This document shows positions 8,465 through 16,246 of a DNA stretch of 57,612 nt, in pieces. Origin of the DNA: Deltaproteobacteria bacterium. Lineage in GTDB: Bacteria; Desulfobacterota; Syntrophia; Syntrophales; UBA2185. The stretch is taken from assembly GCA_026388545.1 (NCBI GenBank), contig JAPLJS010000078.1:1-57612 (forward strand). Reading direction: 5' to 3'. Under the pieces are notes generated by a model, which saw nothing but the letters and a program-made list of their open reading frames with translations, was not told the DNA's origin and did no database searches. Numbering within the stretch: the first letter of the stretch is position 1; each line of letters begins with the position of its first letter. The position numbers and the translations under genes are program-made.

Positions 8465-11041
8465 TCAAGATGATTTTTCAATGACAAGCCCCAGTTCGTC
8501 AGAATAGAAAAGCCGAGTTCCTTTTTTCAAACCCTTCACTTTCACCTCTCCACTCTCCACAACGATTCCAATGCTCTGTTCTCCGTAGAGATAGTCGGCA
8601 AAGGCTGAGCACGGCTCAATGCTGTCAAAACAGTATTTCGGGACTTTCACCAGATTCTTGTGAATTGCCTGGGCGGTAGCAAGTCGATAAAGGTCGCTGC
8701 CGAGTAGCCCTCTTGTGTGATCTATAAAAGCCGCTTCGTGATTTGTGATCATTCGACAGAGAACAAGGGCAATCGTCGGCATCTCGTTAAGACGGGTCTG
8801 CACGCCCTCAGTATCTTCAAGCGCCACCTGCCAGAGGTTGCAGTTTCGAGAGGCCAGCATTTTTTTTGCAGAATCCGATCCAAACCACTCATTGTATAGC
8901 TGTGTCCAAGATTCTGGTTCATCATCCCGATCATGATAAGTCGATTCGATCAACTGCCGTATTTGTAATGGCAGCGACACCTGTGGTTGCGTCTTCCAAA
9001 CTTCAAGAGAACGGAGAAGGACGTAAGGAGCGTACACTTTGGCGTTACTCCCCAGCGCCGTCAGGATTGCTTTCGGTTCCATGTTTCGAAACTCTTCGAT
9101 GGACTGAGTCTCTTCAATAATGCAGAGCTGCGCCTCATCAGCCGGTCGCTGTTCCCGCTCATGCCGCCAGAGCCGCCCGAGGCGTTGGAAGAGCATATCG
9201 GTTGGAGCCAATTCGGTAATCAGAAGATCCGCGTCAAGATCGACGCTCTGCTCTACAACCTGGGTGGAAACGAGAATAGAGCCGCATCGTGTCTTTCCAT
9301 TTTTACCGAGTCGTTCCATCCATTCGTCCTCCAGCTCTTCACGCCGCCAGAAGGGAAACCGCGAATGGAGAAGACCCACGAGGAAATCCTTTTGACTTAT
9401 TTCCATGAACCGTTGGTATTGCTTCTGCGCCACGCCAACAGTATTGCATATCCAGAGCACCGCTCCACCATTCCGAGCAATAGTAATGGCCTTTTCGGAA
9501 GCATTCTCAGCAGCAATAAAATCCACTTTGACGGTTCGCGATTCCGGCGGTGCTGCCGCTATCGGTTTCAGGGGCACTCCTTCCTTTCTTCCGGTGATAA
9601 GAGGATAGGGAAGTTCAACATCAGCTTCCACCTCTTCCGGGTGTGAAGCTATTTGTCTGCGCCGCGTGCCCGTGAGGGTAGCGGACAGGACAATCACCGT
9701 ACAGCCCAGTCCTTCGAGCGTTGTAATCAGTTTGTCGATAAGTTTTCCCGTATAGCGATCGTATGAATGCACTTCATCGAGAATAACCACCTTCCCGGCA
9801 AGGGCGAAGTGGCGAACGAAGAAGTGTTTTGCCGCAACAACGCCAAGCAGTGCCTGGTCGATCGTGCCGACACCGAAAGGGGCAAGCAACGCCCGTTTTG
9901 CCGAGGCAAACCAGTCCCGCCCTGTTCGTGCATCTTCACTGACAGAACAAGCACTTGTAGCAACAGGCAATAGTTCCTCGGCTTGGTCCATTAACCAGGA
10001 ATTTCCGTGAATCAGGCGGCTTGTATTAGATGCGACGGATATACGCCGCACAAACTCCTTCATACGTATGTGCATCCGGTTACTGGTTGCCTGAGTTGGA
10101 AGCGCGAAATAGATTCCCTTTGCTTGTCCTGAAATAAGCAACTGATAGGCCGCCCATAGTGCCGCTTCGGTTTTGCCCATACCCATCGGCGCTTCGACAA
10201 CATAGACGCCAGGTCCGTTCACCGCAGAGAGTGTTTTCTCCTGCATCTCATTGGGAATCCACAGTATATCAGGCTTTTCTACATCATGGAATAGATCGTG
10301 AAACGAAAGGTCACGAACAAATTCAGTTTGCCGAAAGCCGATAGCAGCGAGTGCGTTTTGTGCATGGAAGGCGGCATCTTCATCACCAGTCCTGTACTCC
10401 GGAGAAAAGAACCGTTCATCGGAACCGATCCAGTCGGCAACGGAGGTGAGCCCGGCAAGCCACCAGAGCGAGGGGGACAGGTCGGTGAACTCAAAAGAAC
10501 TGTCATTTGTTGCAAAGTGGCGCCATATCATTCCTGCATTTTCTTTACGCGCATCATCCCAATCAATGTGGCTGTTAGTCTCAGATATTGCTTTATCCGG
10601 CCGGTATCCGCGGTCATTGGGGGGCGTGAGGCGACCATGATGGGCGCCTAGTATAGTTGAAAGAAATTTAGCCGACTTCCTGTCGATACCGCTTTCGGAA
10701 AGAAATGTCTGAATTGCCGCATGGGACACTTTTCCATGATTAGATTCCATTGCTGTATCCCAACAGCAGTTACGGTCAACTTTTACCAGATCGTTTTCTT
10801 TAAGCCATTTTTCGCACTTTCGCTGAAAACCAGGAGATATTTTTCCAATGTCGTGGAGCGCGGCAAGAGCGCCGACCTCTGATGATCGCAAATGAAAGCG
10901 CTCAAGGATCTCCGGAAAGGACTCTGCAATACAGCGTGCAACACATCCGACATTCACCATGTGATCATAAACGGAAAGGCCGGGATTCCCTTCTGGTGTG
11001 GTCTTTGCCCAATATTTGCAATGTGTCGAGATTTCGGTCAT
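8465..11041 (-). CDS. cas3: Cas3 nuclease-helicase, type I-E
   Basis: An 858-residue Cas3 that degrades target DNA after Cascade binding. The HD nuclease domain occupies about residues 1-260, with the motif ALHDIGK (His63, Asp64), HHG around 134-136 and DWIGSDE at 203-209. The SF2 helicase follows: Walker A APMGMGKTE at 283-291, DEVH at 422-425, SAT at 453-455, and the motif VI region QRLGRLWRHE. The length is like E. coli Cas3 (888). The ATG overlaps the stop of the exonuclease gene by 4 nt, and the stop lies 12 nt before the cse1 ATG. Confidence 0.97.
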   Translation of the reverse strand: MTEISTHCKYWAKTTPEGNPGLSVYDHMVNVGCVARCIAESFPEILERFHLRSSEVGALAALHDIGKISPGFQRKCEKWLKENDLVKVDRNCCWDTAMESNHGKVSHAAIQTFLSESGIDRKSAKFLSTILGAHHGRLTPPNDRGYRPDKAISETNSHIDWDDARKENAGMIWRHFATNDSSFEFTDLSPSLWWLAGLTSVADWIGSDERFFSPEYRTGDEDAAFHAQNALAAIGFRQTEFVRDLSFHDLFHDVEKPDILWIPNEMQEKTLSAVNGPGVYVVEAPMGMGKTEAALWAAYQLLISGQAKGIYFALPTQATSNRMHIRMKEFVRRISVASNTSRLIHGNSWLMDQAEELLPVATSACSVSEDARTGRDWFASAKRALLAPFGVGTIDQALLGVVAAKHFFVRHFALAGKVVILDEVHSYDRYTGKLIDKLITTLEGLGCTVIVLSATLTGTRRRQIASHPEEVEADVELPYPLITGRKEGVPLKPIAAAPPESRTVKVDFIAAENASEKAITIARNGGAVLWICNTVGVAQKQYQRFMEISQKDFLVGLLHSRFPFWRREELEDEWMERLGKNGKTRCGSILVSTQVVEQSVDLDADLLITELAPTDMLFQRLGRLWRHEREQRPADEAQLCIIEETQSIEEFRNMEPKAILTALGSNAKVYAPYVLLRSLEVWKTQPQVSLPLQIRQLIESTYHDRDDEPESWTQLYNEWFGSDSAKKMLASRNCNLWQVALEDTEGVQTRLNEMPTIALVLCRMITNHEAAFIDHTRGLLGSDLYRLATAQAIHKNLVKVPKYCFDSIEPCSAFADYLYGEQSIGIVVESGEVKVKGLKKGTRLFYSDELGLVIEKSS

Positions 11042-11565
11042 TTTCCCTCCATCGCTAGCCAGATGGCGGCGACCATGTGGGCGTCGCCCAAGGCGCGGTG
11101 TGCTTGGATATCGGCAGTTGATTTTCCTACGAGATGCCGGTATACAGTGCCAAGTTTATGGTTCGAAAGCCGTGGGAAATGCTGGCGGCTCATTTCGAGG
11201 GTGCAGATGTAGCGGTGATTTAGGCTGAGGCGATGTCGGGGGAATTCGATTCTTAGAAAACCTATGTCAAATTTCGCATTGTGGGCCACCAACACGCTGT
11301 TCTTAATAAAGTCATAAAACTGAGGAAATACTTCTTCCGGCGTCGGTTGTCCGATCAGCATAGCATCGGTGATACCGTGCACTAATTGAGCGCTTTTCGA
11401 TATTTGTTTCGGAGGTTTGACAAAACTGTGGAATTCATCGATGATGGCGCCGTTCTGCACCACGACAGCGCCAATTTCGATTATTCTATCACCCCGTGCG
11501 GCATTGAGTCCTGTTGTCTCAACATCTAAAACAACATGTAATAATGAAGCTTTTCTTATTCGCAT
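11038..11565 (-). CDS. DnaQ-like DEDDh 3'-5' exonuclease, first gene of the cas operon
   Basis: A 175-residue stand-alone exonuclease of the DNA polymerase III epsilon family. All DEDDh residues are present: Asp14 and Glu16 in LDVETTG, Asp100 in AHNAKFD, and His156 and Asp161 in HRALGDA. There is no polymerase-binding tail and no other domain. Its stop overlaps the cas3 start by 4 nt (ATGA), so it is translated with the cas genes. In known I-E systems some Cas2 proteins carry a DnaQ domain, and DnaQ-type exonucleases trim prespacers. A role in prespacer trimming is therefore a reasonable inference here. The start codon has only a weak ribosome binding site. Confidence 0.93.
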   Translation of the reverse strand: MRIRKASLLHVVLDVETTGLNAARGDRIIEIGAVVVQNGAIIDEFHSFVKPPKQISKSAQLVHGITDAMLIGQPTPEEVFPQFYDFIKNSVLVAHNAKFDIGFLRIEFPRHRLSLNHRYICTLEMSRQHFPRLSNHKLGTVYRHLVGKSTADIQAHRALGDAHMVAAIWLAMEGK

Positions 11566-11595
11566 ATTTTCACATCTGACTACTATTGGGTTGTA

Positions 11596-11697
11596 TCAAA
11601 ATACGCTGCCGCGAGGGGCTTGATGATGTTCATCAATCGGCTGCCATTCCTCCGGCGGGCGTCCTTCTTTTGTGTGGGCGTAGTATTTTTTTGTCAT
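11596..11697 (-). pseudogene. N-terminal relic of a second cas3 gene
   Basis: A 33-residue frame beginning MTKKYYAHTKEGRPPEEWQP and then IDEHH before diverging and stopping. YYAHTKEGRPPEEWQPLEEH is the typical opening of Cas3 HD-nuclease proteins of other type I subtypes, while the I-E Cas3 here starts differently. The ATG has AAGGA 5 nt upstream. The match ends just after the first HD-domain helix begins, as expected for a deletion that removed the rest of the gene. It could in principle be a small leader peptide, but the resemblance is too specific. Recognition is from memory of the family. Confidence 0.6.
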
Positions 11698-12031
11698 TAC
11701 ATTCCTTAAAATAGAATGGCTGGTGAAGCTTTCTCGATCCATCACGATGTGTTCATGCCGGGCTGTTTTAAAAACAAAATAAATGACGGGAAAGCTGGTG
11801 GAGACGGAACCCTTATGTGGAATCAGAGAAGAAATTTAAGAACCATCACTGTTCTCTTTGTGCATTTTAGAAGAATGGTTTAAAAAGGAATGACCAACGG
11901 AACTTTTGCGGAGTAAGTAATCCTTTTACACCGCATAGTCAAGTGTTTTCAGGTATTTGTTTAGACATATTTGGCAAGAAAGTGCCCCTTCGTTGGAGAA
12001 GTATAGGGACAAAATAATGAGTTCCCCTGTA
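11698..12031. other. Intergenic region upstream of the cas operon
   Basis: No open frame of note. The promoter of the cas operon should lie here or just upstream of 11566. A TTGACT at 11937-11942 (minus strand) has no convincing -10 at 17 nt, and TATTTT just before the cas3 relic lacks a good -35. I see no clear operator or terminator. Confidence 0.4.
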
Positions 12032-13174
12032 TTATAACCCCAGATTTCTGGCCACGACGATTTTCATGATTTCATTTGTACCCGCCAGGATGCGGTTGAC
12101 CCGGATGTCCCGCCAGGCGCGGGCGATGGGATATTCCTCACAGTAGCCGTAGCCGCCAAAAAGCTGCATGCACCGGTCAGCCACGCGAAAAGCCATTTCG
12201 GTGGTCCAGTATTTTGCCATGGAAACATCCGTTACGATATCCGCTCCTTCCATGTGATCCATAATAAGTTTATCGATGTAGGTCCGACCCAGTTTGATTT
12301 CTGTAGCCATTTCCGCAATCTCAAATTGGGTATGCTGGTATCCGGCAACGGGCTTCCCGAAAACTTCCCGATTCTTAACGTATGAAATGGTTTCTCCCAG
12401 CATGAATTCCGCGGCAGCGACGGCGCCGATCGCGACGACCAGACGCTCCGGCTGGAGATGACTCATCAATTTTTTAAAGCCTGTTCCCTTTTCGCCAAGT
12501 CGATTCGCTTGAGGAATCCGACAATCTGAGAAAAAAAGTTCCGCCGTATCCTGGGCATGCCAGCCGGCTTTTTTGAGCCGCCTCCCTTTTTCAAAACCCG
12601 GTGTACCGGCTTCCACCAGATAGAGATCAATGGCGCTGTGGGGGTTTGTCTCAGCCGGATCTCTGGCGGCCAGAATAATCAGATCGCAGTTGATTCCGTT
12701 ACTGATAAATGTCTTTTGGCCGTTAATGACGATTCCGTTGCCGTCTTCCACGGCAGTTGTCCGGATCGCCGCCAGATCGCTGCCGGTATTGGGCTCCGTC
12801 ATGCCGATGGCGGTGATGATATCGCCGGCGACGCATCCGGGGATGTATTTTAGTTTCTGCTCTTCCGTGGCATAATCCAGAATATACGGCGTTACAACGT
12901 CACTGTGCAGCCGGACGCCCAGGCCGGTGAAATTACTCTTTGCCAGCTCTTCAATAATGATAACCGCATAGAGGAAATCAGCGCCGGGGCCGCCGTACCG
13001 CTCAGGCACGCCCGTGCAGAGAAAGCCCTCTTTTCCCATTTTTTTCCAGACGTTGCGCGGCACAATACCCGCTTCTTCCCATTCCTCGATATGAGGGATA
13101 ATTTCCTTCTCAAGAAATTTCCGGAAGCTTTCGCGGAATATCCTGTGCCCTTCTGTATAGGTAATAATGTCCAT
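12032..13174 (-). CDS. Acyl-CoA dehydrogenase, IVD/LCAD type
   Basis: A 380-residue FAD-dependent acyl-CoA dehydrogenase that introduces a 2,3 double bond into an acyl-CoA. Signatures: AIGMTEPNTGSD (FAD/substrate), KTFISNG, QLFGGYGYCEEYPIAR, and the C-terminal AGTNEIMKIVVAR. At the place where medium- and short-chain enzymes carry the catalytic Glu there is Ala364 (LAGT). Glu243 in LQPERLV sits where isovaleryl-CoA and long-chain dehydrogenases keep their base, so this is an active member of that branch. The stop of the ligase gene lies just 1 nt before its start, so they form an operon. The substrate is unknown. Confidence 0.93.
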   Translation of the reverse strand: MDIITYTEGHRIFRESFRKFLEKEIIPHIEEWEEAGIVPRNVWKKMGKEGFLCTGVPERYGGPGADFLYAVIIIEELAKSNFTGLGVRLHSDVVTPYILDYATEEQKLKYIPGCVAGDIITAIGMTEPNTGSDLAAIRTTAVEDGNGIVINGQKTFISNGINCDLIILAARDPAETNPHSAIDLYLVEAGTPGFEKGRRLKKAGWHAQDTAELFFSDCRIPQANRLGEKGTGFKKLMSHLQPERLVVAIGAVAAAEFMLGETISYVKNREVFGKPVAGYQHTQFEIAEMATEIKLGRTYIDKLIMDHMEGADIVTDVSMAKYWTTEMAFRVADRCMQLFGGYGYCEEYPIARAWRDIRVNRILAGTNEIMKIVVARNLGL

Positions 13175-13175
13175 C

Positions 13176-14708
13176 TTACCTTTCCTTACCTGTGAACTGC
13201 TTTTGCAATTCTTTTTTCAGAATCTTGCCGGTGGAATTTCGGGGAAAATCGTCCACGAAAAAGACCCTTTTCGGGATCTTGAAATGGGCAATCTGTCCCT
13301 GGAGGGCGTTGATCAGATCCTCTTCTGCTATAAACTGCCCTTCGTGCAGCATGACAAAGGCCGCCACGACCTCTCCCCGTGAGGGATCGGGCATGGCGAC
13401 AGCAGCGGCTTCCCTGACCTGGGGCAGCGTCTGAATCGCCCGTTCCACCTCGGCGGGATAAATATTTTCCCCGGAACTGATGATCAGTTCCTGCTTCCTG
13501 CCGATCACGTAAACAAATCCTTCTCCATCACGCCTGCCCATATCGCCGGTGTGGAACCAGCCTCCCTGCATGGCTTCCGCCGTTTCCCGCGGTTTATTCC
13601 AGTAGCCTGTAAAAACATTAGGACCCCTGACCACGATTTCGCCCGGCTCTCCAGGGGCAACGTCCCGGTCGTTTTTATCCACAATGCGCAAATCGATATG
13701 AAAAACCTCTTTTCCCACAGAGCCCGCCTTCCGGATGGAATCTTCAAGATCAAGCGATGTCAGACGTCCTGTCTCTGTCAATCCATATCCCTGGACGAAA
13801 CCGACGCCCTTCTCCTCCTGGTACTTGCGGATCACCTGGATTGGAATAGCGGCGCCGCCGGAGATGAAGAAGTGAACGTGTGAGAAATCCGCCTTGTCCC
13901 ATTCATCTGATTTGGCCATAAGCTGAAACATGACCGGTACGGCGAACATGTAGTTGATCTTTTCCTGCACGATAAGTTTGATGACCTCAGACGCGTTGTA
14001 GAAGCTTTTTAAAATCAGGGAGCCGCCGGCATAAATCACGGGCGTGGCCGAGGCGGCGAGCGCCCCGATATGGAATAGCGGCGCGACGACGAGCGACGTG
14101 TACGTCTTGTCAACGCCATATCCCACAAGGGAATGAATGGCCCCGAACAGGATGTTTCCATGCGACAGCACGGCGCCCTTGGGATCGCCGGTCGTACCTG
14201 AGGTGTACATGATGAACAGGGGGTCATCCAGCGTAACCTCGCTTACAGGAACCATCTCGTTTACCGGCAAGCGTGAAACGAAGTCGGAAATCGACGGATC
14301 TTCCGATACAGTGTCTCCACCGTGACGGAAGTAGCGGGACAGGGAAAGACCTGCGGACTTGATTGCCTTGACCTTATCGGCGAAATCCGATGAGTAGATA
14401 AGCGCACGGGGGGAGCAATCCCGGAGGATGTAGATCAACTCCGGCGCGGCCAGGCGAAAGTTGACGGGGACCATGATCGCGCCGGTCTTTCCGCAGGCAA
14501 AAAATACTTCAAGGAACTCGCTTGAATTCAGCATCAAAGCGGCCACCCGTTCGCCTTTGACGACTCCCCATTCGCCGAGGGCGTGGGCCATGCGATTCAC
14601 ACGCCTGTCAAACTCCTCATTACTGAATTCTCTGCCGTCCTCCTCTCTCAAAAAAAGCTTCGCCGGATGGAGAAGCGCCCGCTTTGAGATCCACTCACCG
14701 ATATTCAC
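13176..14708 (-). CDS. AMP-forming acyl-CoA synthetase/ligase
   Basis: A 510-residue ANL-superfamily enzyme that activates a carboxylic acid to an acyl-adenylate and then to the CoA thioester. The P-loop is MYTSGTTGDPKGAVLSHGN, followed by QGYGLTET (A5), GGWFHTGDMG (A7), GRKQELIISSGENIYPAEVE (A8) and the catalytic Lys in NSTGKILKKEL (A10). All core motifs are intact. It is transcribed with the downstream acyl-CoA dehydrogenase. The upstream ketosynthase-like gene is separated by 219 nt containing a repeat element, so joint transcription with it is uncertain. Confidence 0.93.
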   Translation of the reverse strand: MNIGEWISKRALLHPAKLFLREEDGREFSNEEFDRRVNRMAHALGEWGVVKGERVAALMLNSSEFLEVFFACGKTGAIMVPVNFRLAAPELIYILRDCSPRALIYSSDFADKVKAIKSAGLSLSRYFRHGGDTVSEDPSISDFVSRLPVNEMVPVSEVTLDDPLFIMYTSGTTGDPKGAVLSHGNILFGAIHSLVGYGVDKTYTSLVVAPLFHIGALAASATPVIYAGGSLILKSFYNASEVIKLIVQEKINYMFAVPVMFQLMAKSDEWDKADFSHVHFFISGGAAIPIQVIRKYQEEKGVGFVQGYGLTETGRLTSLDLEDSIRKAGSVGKEVFHIDLRIVDKNDRDVAPGEPGEIVVRGPNVFTGYWNKPRETAEAMQGGWFHTGDMGRRDGEGFVYVIGRKQELIISSGENIYPAEVERAIQTLPQVREAAAVAMPDPSRGEVVAAFVMLHEGQFIAEEDLINALQGQIAHFKIPKRVFFVDDFPRNSTGKILKKELQKQFTGKER

Positions 14709-14802
14709 ATCAGTCCTCCTATACTATGGATTCCCGCCTCCGCGGGAAACTTCATGCCCCTTGGCGGCGCTACGAAGGCATGAAAATAATTTTGTCCTGA
14801 TA

Positions 14803-14901
14803 AGTCCCCCTTTCGTAAAGGGGGATTGAGGGGGATTTTTCCAGTTATTATCAAATCCCCCCTACCCCCCCTTTTCTAAAGGGGGGAATACATGGAATCT
14901 G
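14803..14901. repeat. Palindromic dispersed repeat, copy 1
   Basis: About 99 nt made of two C-run/G-run hairpins (CCCCCTTTCGTAAAGGGGG and the CCCCCCTTTTCTAAAGGGGGG type) joined by TTATTATCAAAT. The reverse complement occurs at 55822-55918 with roughly 90% identity. No open frame or transposase lies inside. It behaves like a non-autonomous dispersed repeat (MITE-like), and could also end transcription. Just left of it, TTCCCGC-CTCC-GCGGGAA forms a further small hairpin. Confidence 0.8.
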
Positions 14902-14927
14902 TTTTCATAGTATGGGCTCAGTGCATC

Positions 14928-16157
14928 TCAATCCTGTTCGATTTTGCGCATGACGATGGATACGTTGGTTCCTCCATGAGAGATGGCGTTGATAAGCCCA
15001 TTGCGGATGTTCATTTTCCTGGCCTCACCGGTTGTAAAAAAAAGCGGCGCGATGGGTTCCGCAAGCCCCAGTGTCGGCGGAACCTTTCCTTCCCGGATGG
15101 ATAATGCAAGTGCGGCCGCCCGTGTGCCTCCCGATGAAAAACTTTCCCCCAGGGCGCCTTTGATCGAAGAAACCACAGGAGCTGCTGCTTCTGATCTAAA
15201 AAGGCGCAGGCAGGCATCCGCTTCGATCCCATCGGGATTTTTCCCGCCGTTTGCGGCTGCCTGGATTGTATCGACACCTTCCGGCGTAAGGTCAGCCGCT
15301 TTCAACGCCCGCGTCATGGCGAGAGTCACCCCTTTTGCATTATCGGGCCAATCGGTTGGTCCGGCGGGCGAAGAACTCATCCCCCATCCGGCAATCTCAC
15401 AATAGGGAATCGCTCCCCTGCTCTCGGCATGCTCCCGGAGTTCAAGGCAGACGATCCCGCACCCCTCTCCCGCAATGGGACCGTTCCGCTTCGTGTCGAA
15501 AGGACGCGCACCTTCTTTTTTCCCGTCAACGGGGGAAACCGCCCTGAACCTGACGAGGGTTTCATAGAAGAACTCCGAAAGAATATCGGCCCCGCCCGCC
15601 AGAATGATATCAGCGGCGCCCTTTTGGATCTCCATGGCCGCATACACAATGGCTGTTTCACCCGAAGCGGCCTGATGATTTACCGTGGTATTCACCCCCC
15701 TGAACCCCAGTTCGATGGAGGCATGACCAGCAGGCGCGTTCATGACTGAATTGGGAACCAGGATCGGATTGATCATTCCCGGACCCTCGGTAAAGAGGAT
15801 GCGGGCGCAATGGACTTTGATATCCGTCGGGCCGAAGGCGGTTCCCAGGATGACGCCGATGCGGTCACGGTTTGCGGGGTTGATGCTGACCTTTGCATCC
15901 TCCAGGGCCAACCGTACCGAGGCGACGGCCGTCTGGGAAAGCCTGTCCATCCTCCGTAAATTCTTCAGGGAGATGAAATCCCGCGCTGAAAACTCCCTGA
16001 TTTCCGCCCCCAGATGGGAGGAAAAACGGGACGTGTCGAAGGCCGCGATCTCTCTGACACCGGAATCGCCCCGGAACAAAGCCTGCGCAAAGCTTTCTTT
16101 CCCGACGCCAAGGGGTGTTACCATCCCGATCCCGGTCACAACAACCTGTCTATTCAT
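14928..16157 (-). CDS. Ketosynthase-like protein lacking catalytic residues (KS-beta / chain-length-factor-like)
   Basis: A 409-residue thiolase-fold protein of the FabF family (VVVTGIGMVTPLGVGKESF at the start, SHGGTNVSIVMRK at the end). The nucleophile Cys is replaced: the block is VNHQAASGETA, with Ala163 at the Cys position. The first catalytic His is Asn303 (AAANGG instead of NAHGT) and the second is Glu338 (KGALGESFSSGG instead of KSMTGHTLGA). Lys333 remains. It should not condense acyl groups by itself. Pairing with the intact ketosynthase just upstream resembles KS-alpha/KS-beta heterodimers of type II polyketide and aryl-polyene pathways, which is an inference. No Shine-Dalgarno is visible before the ATG, where a heptamer repeat lies. 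Confidence 0.88.
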   Translation of the reverse strand: MNRQVVVTGIGMVTPLGVGKESFAQALFRGDSGVREIAAFDTSRFSSHLGAEIREFSARDFISLKNLRRMDRLSQTAVASVRLALEDAKVSINPANRDRIGVILGTAFGPTDIKVHCARILFTEGPGMINPILVPNSVMNAPAGHASIELGFRGVNTTVNHQAASGETAIVYAAMEIQKGAADIILAGGADILSEFFYETLVRFRAVSPVDGKKEGARPFDTKRNGPIAGEGCGIVCLELREHAESRGAIPYCEIAGWGMSSSPAGPTDWPDNAKGVTLAMTRALKAADLTPEGVDTIQAAANGGKNPDGIEADACLRLFRSEAAAPVVSSIKGALGESFSSGGTRAAALALSIREGKVPPTLGLAEPIAPLFFTTGEARKMNIRNGLINAISHGGTNVSIVMRKIEQD

Positions 16158-16164
16158 AAGGATA

Positions 16165-16199
16165 AAAGTTACAAGTTATAAGTTTCAAGTTTCAAGTTC
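16165..16199. repeat. Tandem heptamer repeat between the two ketosynthase genes
   Basis: Five consecutive units of the form NAAGTTN (AAAGTTA, CAAGTTA, TAAGTTT, CAAGTTT, CAAGTTC). The tract starts 8 nt upstream of the KS-beta start codon and occupies the place of its ribosome binding site. Confidence 0.85.
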
Positions 16200-16246
16200 C
16201 TGCATCTTGAATTCCGAAGAGGCTATCAACTTTTTTCGGGGAGGAA

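Noticed and set aside
11937-11942. TTGACT as a -35 for the cas operon
   Set aside because: No acceptable -10 at 16-18 nt, and it is nearly 400 nt from the first gene.
12032-13174. Acyl-CoA dehydrogenase as a catalytically dead enzyme because Ala364 replaces Glu
   Set aside because: Glu243 is in the alternative catalytic position used by isovaleryl-CoA and long-chain enzymes.
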